Shown piece after piece: positions 6,189-9,156 of a DNA stretch of 9,156 nt; within the stretch, counting starts at the first letter, position 1; every line of letters starts with the position of its first letter. Made by a program: the position numbers and the translations under genes. This DNA is from Alphaproteobacteria bacterium (GTDB taxonomy: Bacteria; Pseudomonadota; Alphaproteobacteria; ATCC43930; CGMCC-115725). The DNA lies in contig JAGWIH010000076.1 of NCBI GenBank assembly GCA_028866355.1, forward strand, positions 1 to 9,156. The letters are read 5' to 3'. Under the pieces are notes generated by a model. It did no database searches. It saw nothing but the letters and a program-made list of their open reading frames with translations, and was not told the origin of the DNA.

Positions 6189-6193
6189 AAGGA
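6189..6193 (+). promoter_or_regulatory. cpoB ribosome binding site
   Basis: AAGGA lies 8 bases before GTG 6202 and 11 bases before ATG 6205. The spacing slightly favours the GTG, while start-codon preference favours the ATG. The two proteins differ by one Met. I see no convincing promoter in 6158-6188, although the terminator upstream implies that one should exist. Confidence 0.6.
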
Positions 6194-6201
6194 CCGCGGC
6201 C

Positions 6202-7026
6202 GTGATGCGTTTCCGGATCATTGTATTGGCGCTTGTCGCGCTGCTGGGCTCGATCCAGGTGGCACCTGCGCAGAATAACGGCGACGCGGCCGCATTGAGC
6301 GATCGATTGGACCGCATGCAGCGAGACCTCGACGCCCTGCAGCGGCAAGTTTATCAGGGCAATCCGCCGCCGGCGACCGGCCAAGCCCCGCAAGCGTCCG
6401 GGCCAGCCGCCTTGCAAGACGAAGATCGGATGACGCGTCTCGAAGACCAGATGCGCGATCTCACCGGCAAAGTCGAAACCCTTAACAACGCCATCAGCCA
6501 ACTGGGCGCGCGGCTCGACAAGCTGTCGAGCGACGTCGACATGCGGCTGACGACGCTTGAACATGGCGCTCCGGCTGGCGGCAACGCGCCACCGGCGGCG
6601 CCCGGCAGGGCTCCGGCGGCGGCATCGGCGAACGCGCCCGCCACAACGCCGAACCAGCAATACCAAGCGGCCTTCGCGTTGTTGCGCCAGGCCGATTATC
6701 CCGGTGCCGAACAGGCGTTGCGCGCCTTCGTCACGCAACATCCAAAGGATGCGCTCGCCGGCGATGCGCAATATTGGCTCGGCGAGACCTTTTACGTGCG
6801 CAAGAATTGGAAGGACGCGGCGATCGCCTTCGCCGAGGGCTATCAAAAATATCCCAAAAGCGGAAAAGCGCCAGACGATCTGCTGAAGCTCGCCATGTCA
6901 CTCGGCAACATGGGCCAGAAAACCAATGCCTGCACGGCGCTCCAGCGGCTCGATCACGATTTCCCGCAGATGCCTGCCAATGTGCGCGGCCCGGCGACCG
7001 CCGAGAAACACCACCTGGGTTGCTGA
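6202..7026 (+). CDS. cpoB: Cell division coordinator CpoB (YbgF), periplasmic TPR protein
   Basis: CpoB is a periplasmic Tol-associated protein that, in E. coli, links Tol-driven outer-membrane constriction to septal peptidoglycan synthesis by PBP1B. This 274-residue copy shows a signal peptide (1-23; VLALVALLGSIQVAPA, then Q), coiled-coil segments (about 32-51, LSDRLDRMQRDLDALQRQV, and about 76-120, with leucines at heptad spacing) that give the trimerisation domain, a Pro/Ala-rich linker (about 121-150), and a C-terminal domain of about three TPR-like repeats (152-258: YQAAFALLRQADYPGAEQAL; AQYWLGETFYVRKNWKDAAIAFAEGYQKYP; DDLLKLAMSLGNMGQ). Cys244 and the final Cys274 could pair in the periplasm. 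The gene is cut off from pal by a terminator but sits four bases before tilS. ATG 6205 is an equally possible start. Confidence 0.95.
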   Translation: MMRFRIIVLALVALLGSIQVAPAQNNGDAAALSDRLDRMQRDLDALQRQVYQGNPPPATGQAPQASGPAALQDEDRMTRLEDQMRDLTGKVETLNNAISQLGARLDKLSSDVDMRLTTLEHGAPAGGNAPPAAPGRAPAAASANAPATTPNQQYQAAFALLRQADYPGAEQALRAFVTQHPKDALAGDAQYWLGETFYVRKNWKDAAIAFAEGYQKYPKSGKAPDDLLKLAMSLGNMGQKTNACTALQRLDHDFPQMPANVRGPATAEKHHLGC

Positions 7027-7030
7027 CGCG

Positions 7031-8365
7031 ATGGAAGGCGCCGTCGCTGGCTCGATGACACCGCTCACTGCGGTAGAGTTCGAGCAGTTGATGGCGCGGT
7101 TCGCGCCATTCGAAACCGCGCCGCATCTGGCGGTCGCCTGTTCCGGCGGCGGCGACAGCATGGCGCTGGCGATACTCGCCGATCGTTGGGCGCGCGCCCA
7201 AGGCGGCACCGTCACCGCGCTGATCGTCGACCACCGCCTGCGGCCTGAATCGGCGAACGAAGCCGCCGGAGTCGGCCGGGCGCTCGCCGCGCTTGGCGTC
7301 GCCCACCAGGTTCTCGTCTGCGGCAGCGCGCCGTCTGCGGGCAATCTCGAAGACGCGGCTCGCCGCGCGCGCTACCGGTTGCTCGAAAGCTGGTGCGCGG
7401 ATGCCGGCGTGCTTCATCTTTTGACGGCGCATCATCGCGACGATCAGGCCGAGACGCTGCTCATGCGCCTGGCGCGCGGCAGCGGCCTCGACGGCTTGGC
7501 TGGCATCGCGCCGGTCGGCATCCGGCGGACATGTCGGGTGCTGCGCCCGTTGCTGACGATCCCGCCCGAACGGCTGCGCGCGACCGTGCGCGAACGCAGC
7601 GTCACGCCGGTCGAGGATCCGATGAATCGCGATCCTGCGTTTCAGCGCGTGCGATTGCGAGCGGCGCGAACCCTCCTCGCCGAGGAAGGATTGTCAGCGG
7701 AGCGGTTGGCAGCGACGGCCGCGCGCCTGGCGCGCGCGCGCGGCGCGCTCGAGACGATGGTGACAGCGACGTTGGCGCGCGCCGTCGCGCTTGATCCGCT
7801 CGGCTACGCCCGGCTCAACGCCGCCGCGCTCAAAGCGGCACCGGCCGAAGTCGGCCTGCGCGCGCTCGCCGCGATCCTAGCGACGGTAAGCGGCGCCGAT
7901 TATCCGGTCCGGCTCGAGCAACTCGAACGTCTTTACGGGTCGCTACCGGCCGACATCGGCGGCGGCCGGACATTGGGCGGTTGTCAGCTGGTGGCCAAAA
8001 CGGACCATATCCTGATTTGTCGCGAGGCGGCGGCGATTAGCGATCGTCAGGCCGCGCCGCCGGGCGCACGGCTGCATTGGGACGGTCGGTTCGCCATTGC
8101 GGTACCGGCCGAAGCACCGGCCGGGCTATCCGTCGGACCGCTCGGCGACGACGGCGCGGCGCGACTGGCTGCCGAAGGCAGCAATGGTCGGGTGCCGGCG
8201 GTCGTTCGGTTAACTTTGCCGGCCTTGTCCGATGCCGGCGGTTTAGCGGCGGTACCGACACTCGGTTGGTGCCGGCCGGGAATTGACACCCGGCTCGCCG
8301 GTCGCGAAATCGCCGCATTTGCGCCGTTGCGGCCGCTCTCGGGCCTTTGGGTAACAGTTGTTTAA
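7031..8365 (+). CDS. tilS: tRNA(Ile)-lysidine synthetase TilS
   Basis: TilS uses ATP and lysine to convert cytidine 34 of the CAU-anticodon tRNA-Ile into lysidine, which switches decoding from AUG to AUA. This modification is essential in most bacteria. The 444-residue length is close to E. coli (432). Seen: the PP-loop SGGGDS (38-43), VDHRLRPES (67-74), the HHRDDQAETLLMRLARGSGLDGLAGI stretch (134-159, given as HHRDDQAET and RGSGLDGL), RPLL (172-175) and EDPMNRDPAFQRVRLR (195-210). All are family signatures of the catalytic N-domain. The C-terminal half is Ala/Arg-rich and less conserved. I chose ATG 7031, four bases after cpoB, although its Shine-Dalgarno is poor. ATG 7055 is possible, and the open frame back to 6926 lies inside cpoB and is not used. 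It is probably coupled to cpoB translation. Confidence 0.96.
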   Translation: MEGAVAGSMTPLTAVEFEQLMARFAPFETAPHLAVACSGGGDSMALAILADRWARAQGGTVTALIVDHRLRPESANEAAGVGRALAALGVAHQVLVCGSAPSAGNLEDAARRARYRLLESWCADAGVLHLLTAHHRDDQAETLLMRLARGSGLDGLAGIAPVGIRRTCRVLRPLLTIPPERLRATVRERSVTPVEDPMNRDPAFQRVRLRAARTLLAEEGLSAERLAATAARLARARGALETMVTATLARAVALDPLGYARLNAAALKAAPAEVGLRALAAILATVSGADYPVRLEQLERLYGSLPADIGGGRTLGGCQLVAKTDHILICREAAAISDRQAAPPGARLHWDGRFAIAVPAEAPAGLSVGPLGDDGAARLAAEGSNGRVPAVVRLTLPALSDAGGLAAVPTLGWCRPGIDTRLAGREIAAFAPLRPLSGLWVTVV

Positions 8366-8442
8366 GCGCAAAGCCTTCTTATGTAGTAACATTGGAAGGC
8401 GAGGGGGCAGGATATCCGGCCCTAGAGCCTTGGTAACAATGG
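8351..8442 (+). repeat. Three GTAACA motifs upstream of ftsH
   Basis: GTAACAGTTG (8351-8360), GTAACATTGG (8386-8395) and GTAACAATGG (8433-8442) share the GTAACA core. The last two differ at one base in ten. The first is in the tilS 3' end and the others in the spacer. They could be binding sites of a regulator, or chance. The rest of the 111-base spacer holds only the candidate promoter, an inverted CCGGCC/GGCCGG pair (8416-8421 and 8445-8450) without a T-run, and the ribosome site. Confidence 0.35.
8357..8385 (+). promoter_or_regulatory. Candidate ftsH promoter, possibly heat-shock type
   Basis: TTGTTT (8358-8363) and TATGTA (8380-8385) are 16 bases apart. The same stretch also reads GTTG-N17-CTTATGT (8357-8360, 8378-8384), which matches the CYTATNT -10 form reported for alphaproteobacterial sigma-32 promoters and has one mismatch in the CTTG -35. 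The -35 lies in the last codons of tilS. ftsH is a known heat-shock gene in several proteobacteria, which makes the reading reasonable but not proven. Confidence 0.35.
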
Positions 8443-8456
8443 GCGGCCGGCTCGGC

Positions 8457-8465
8457 AAGGAAAGG
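8457..8465 (+). promoter_or_regulatory. ftsH ribosome binding site
   Basis: AAGGAAAGG ends 11 bases before the GTG at 8477. It supports this GTG as the start, together with the conserved N-terminus that follows. No ATG lies between it and the first membrane helix. Confidence 0.65.
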
Positions 8466-8476
8466 CCTTTAGACTC

Positions 8477-9156
8477 GTGAACAATTTCGGCAAGAACCTC
8501 GCCCTCTGGATCATCATTGGCTTGCTTCTGGTTGCTCTGTTCAACCTGTTCCAGAGTTCGACCACGCATACGCCGCAGCCCAGCCTCGCCTATTCCGAAT
8601 TCATCAACGACGTGAATCGTGGCGAGATCCGCCAGGTCACGATCCAGACCGGCGCGCAGGGCAGCACGATCACCGGTAAGCGTAACGACGGTCGCGACTT
8701 CTCGACCTTCGCGCCGAACGATCCGAATCTGGTTAGCCGCCTGCTCGACAAGGGTGTCGGGATCCGCGCGACGCCGACCGAAGAGAACATGCCGTCGCTG
8801 TTCGGCATTCTGATCTCGTGGTTCCCGATGCTGTTGCTGATCGGCGTCTGGATTTTCTTCATGCGCCAGATGCAAGGCGGCGGCGGTCGGGCGATGGGCT
8901 TCGGCAAAAGCCGCGCGCGCCTGCTGACGGAAAAGGTCGGCCGCATCACCTTCGACGACGTCGCCGGCATCGACGAGGCCAAGAGCGAGCTCGAGGAAAT
9001 CGTCGAGTACCTCAAGGATCCGCAAAAGTTCCAGCGCCTCGGCGGCAAGATTCCGAAAGGCGTGCTGCTGGTCGGCCCGCCGGGCACCGGCAAGACGCTG
9101 CTTGCGCGCGCCATCGCCGGCGAGGCGAACGTGCCGTTCTTCACGATTTCGGGCTC
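8477..9156 (+). CDS. ftsH: ATP-dependent zinc metalloprotease FtsH (3' partial)
   Basis: FtsH is the hexameric, inner-membrane AAA+ zinc protease that extracts and degrades misfolded membrane proteins and short-lived regulators such as LpxC or sigma-32. The first 226 residues are visible. The start is GTG, and the protein begins MNNFGKNLALWIIIGLLLV, as in other alphaproteobacteria. Seen: transmembrane helix 1 (about 8-25), a periplasmic domain (about 30-108, with LAYSEFINDVNRGEIRQV), helix 2 (about 110-129, ISWFPMLLLIGVWIFFM), the Gly-rich linker MQGGGGRAMGFGKSRA (132-147), the AAA+ entry FDDVAGIDEAK (159-169), and Walker A GPPGTGKT (200-207). The window ends before Walker B, the SRH arginines and the HEXXH zinc site. 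It is separated from tilS by 111 bases with its own candidate promoter. Confidence 0.98.
   Translation, partial: MNNFGKNLALWIIIGLLLVALFNLFQSSTTHTPQPSLAYSEFINDVNRGEIRQVTIQTGAQGSTITGKRNDGRDFSTFAPNDPNLVSRLLDKGVGIRATPTEENMPSLFGILISWFPMLLLIGVWIFFMRQMQGGGGRAMGFGKSRARLLTEKVGRITFDDVAGIDEAKSELEEIVEYLKDPQKFQRLGGKIPKGVLLVGPPGTGKTLLARAIAGEANVPFFTISG

Noticed and set aside
6926..7030. In-frame upstream extension of tilS
   Set aside because: It lies inside cpoB with no TilS-like residues. ATG 7031 follows the cpoB stop closely.
7719..7748. Alternating CG run that could form Z-DNA or mark a repeat
   Set aside because: It encodes ordinary Ala/Arg/Leu codons (ARLARARGAL) in the TilS C-terminal half. It is explained by GC-rich coding.
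8416..8450. CCGGCC/GGCCGG inverted pair as a tilS terminator
   Set aside because: Only six pairs around a 23-base loop, with no T-run after it.
8243..9025. 260-codon minus-strand open frame opposite ftsH
   Set aside because: Antisense to the well-conserved FtsH N-terminus. No start signal or domain.

Overview
The window is a continuous, entirely plus-strand stretch of a GC-rich bacterial chromosome. It carries, in order: ruvA (5' end cut off), ruvB, ybgC, tolQ, tolR, tolA, tolB, pal, cpoB (ybgF), tilS and ftsH (3' end cut off). This ruvAB-ybgC-tolQRAB-pal-cpoB-tilS-ftsH order is typical of Alphaproteobacteria. The protein details fit that class: a short proline-rich TolA, a Pal with GHCDDRGT in its peptidoglycan-binding loop, and an FtsH that starts MNNFGKNLALW. 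I cannot name the genus from sequence alone. A Rhodospirillales- or Hyphomicrobiales-like lineage is only a guess.

Positions 1-5474 form one tightly packed run of genes. ruvA/ruvB, ruvB/ybgC and tolA/tolB share ATGA stop-start overlaps, ybgC and tolQ overlap by 11 bases, and tolQ/tolR and tolR/tolA are one base apart. No room is left for a terminator between the Holliday-junction motor (RuvAB) and the envelope machine (YbgC-TolQRAB), so they probably share transcripts and are translationally coupled. TolQ, TolR and TolA form the inner-membrane proton-motive-force motor. TolB (periplasm) and Pal (outer-membrane lipoprotein) complete the trans-envelope link that constricts the outer membrane at division.

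A 127-base spacer with a plausible sigma-70-type promoter precedes pal, so pal can probably be made independently of tolB. Pal is followed by a strong intrinsic terminator (long hairpin, then seven T). It separates pal from cpoB, the periplasmic Tol-associated coordinator. cpoB and tilS (tRNA-Ile lysidine synthetase) are four bases apart and probably co-transcribed. A 111-base spacer with candidate promoter elements and a repeated GTAACA motif precedes ftsH, the membrane AAA+ protease, which is cut off just after its Walker A motif.

All complete genes look intact and full length. I see no mobile element, CRISPR array, RNA gene or sign of transfer, and no gene-free stretch longer than about 130 bases. 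No new multi-gene system is visible. The points worth a second look are regulatory: the pal leader, the pal-cpoB junction and the ftsH upstream region.
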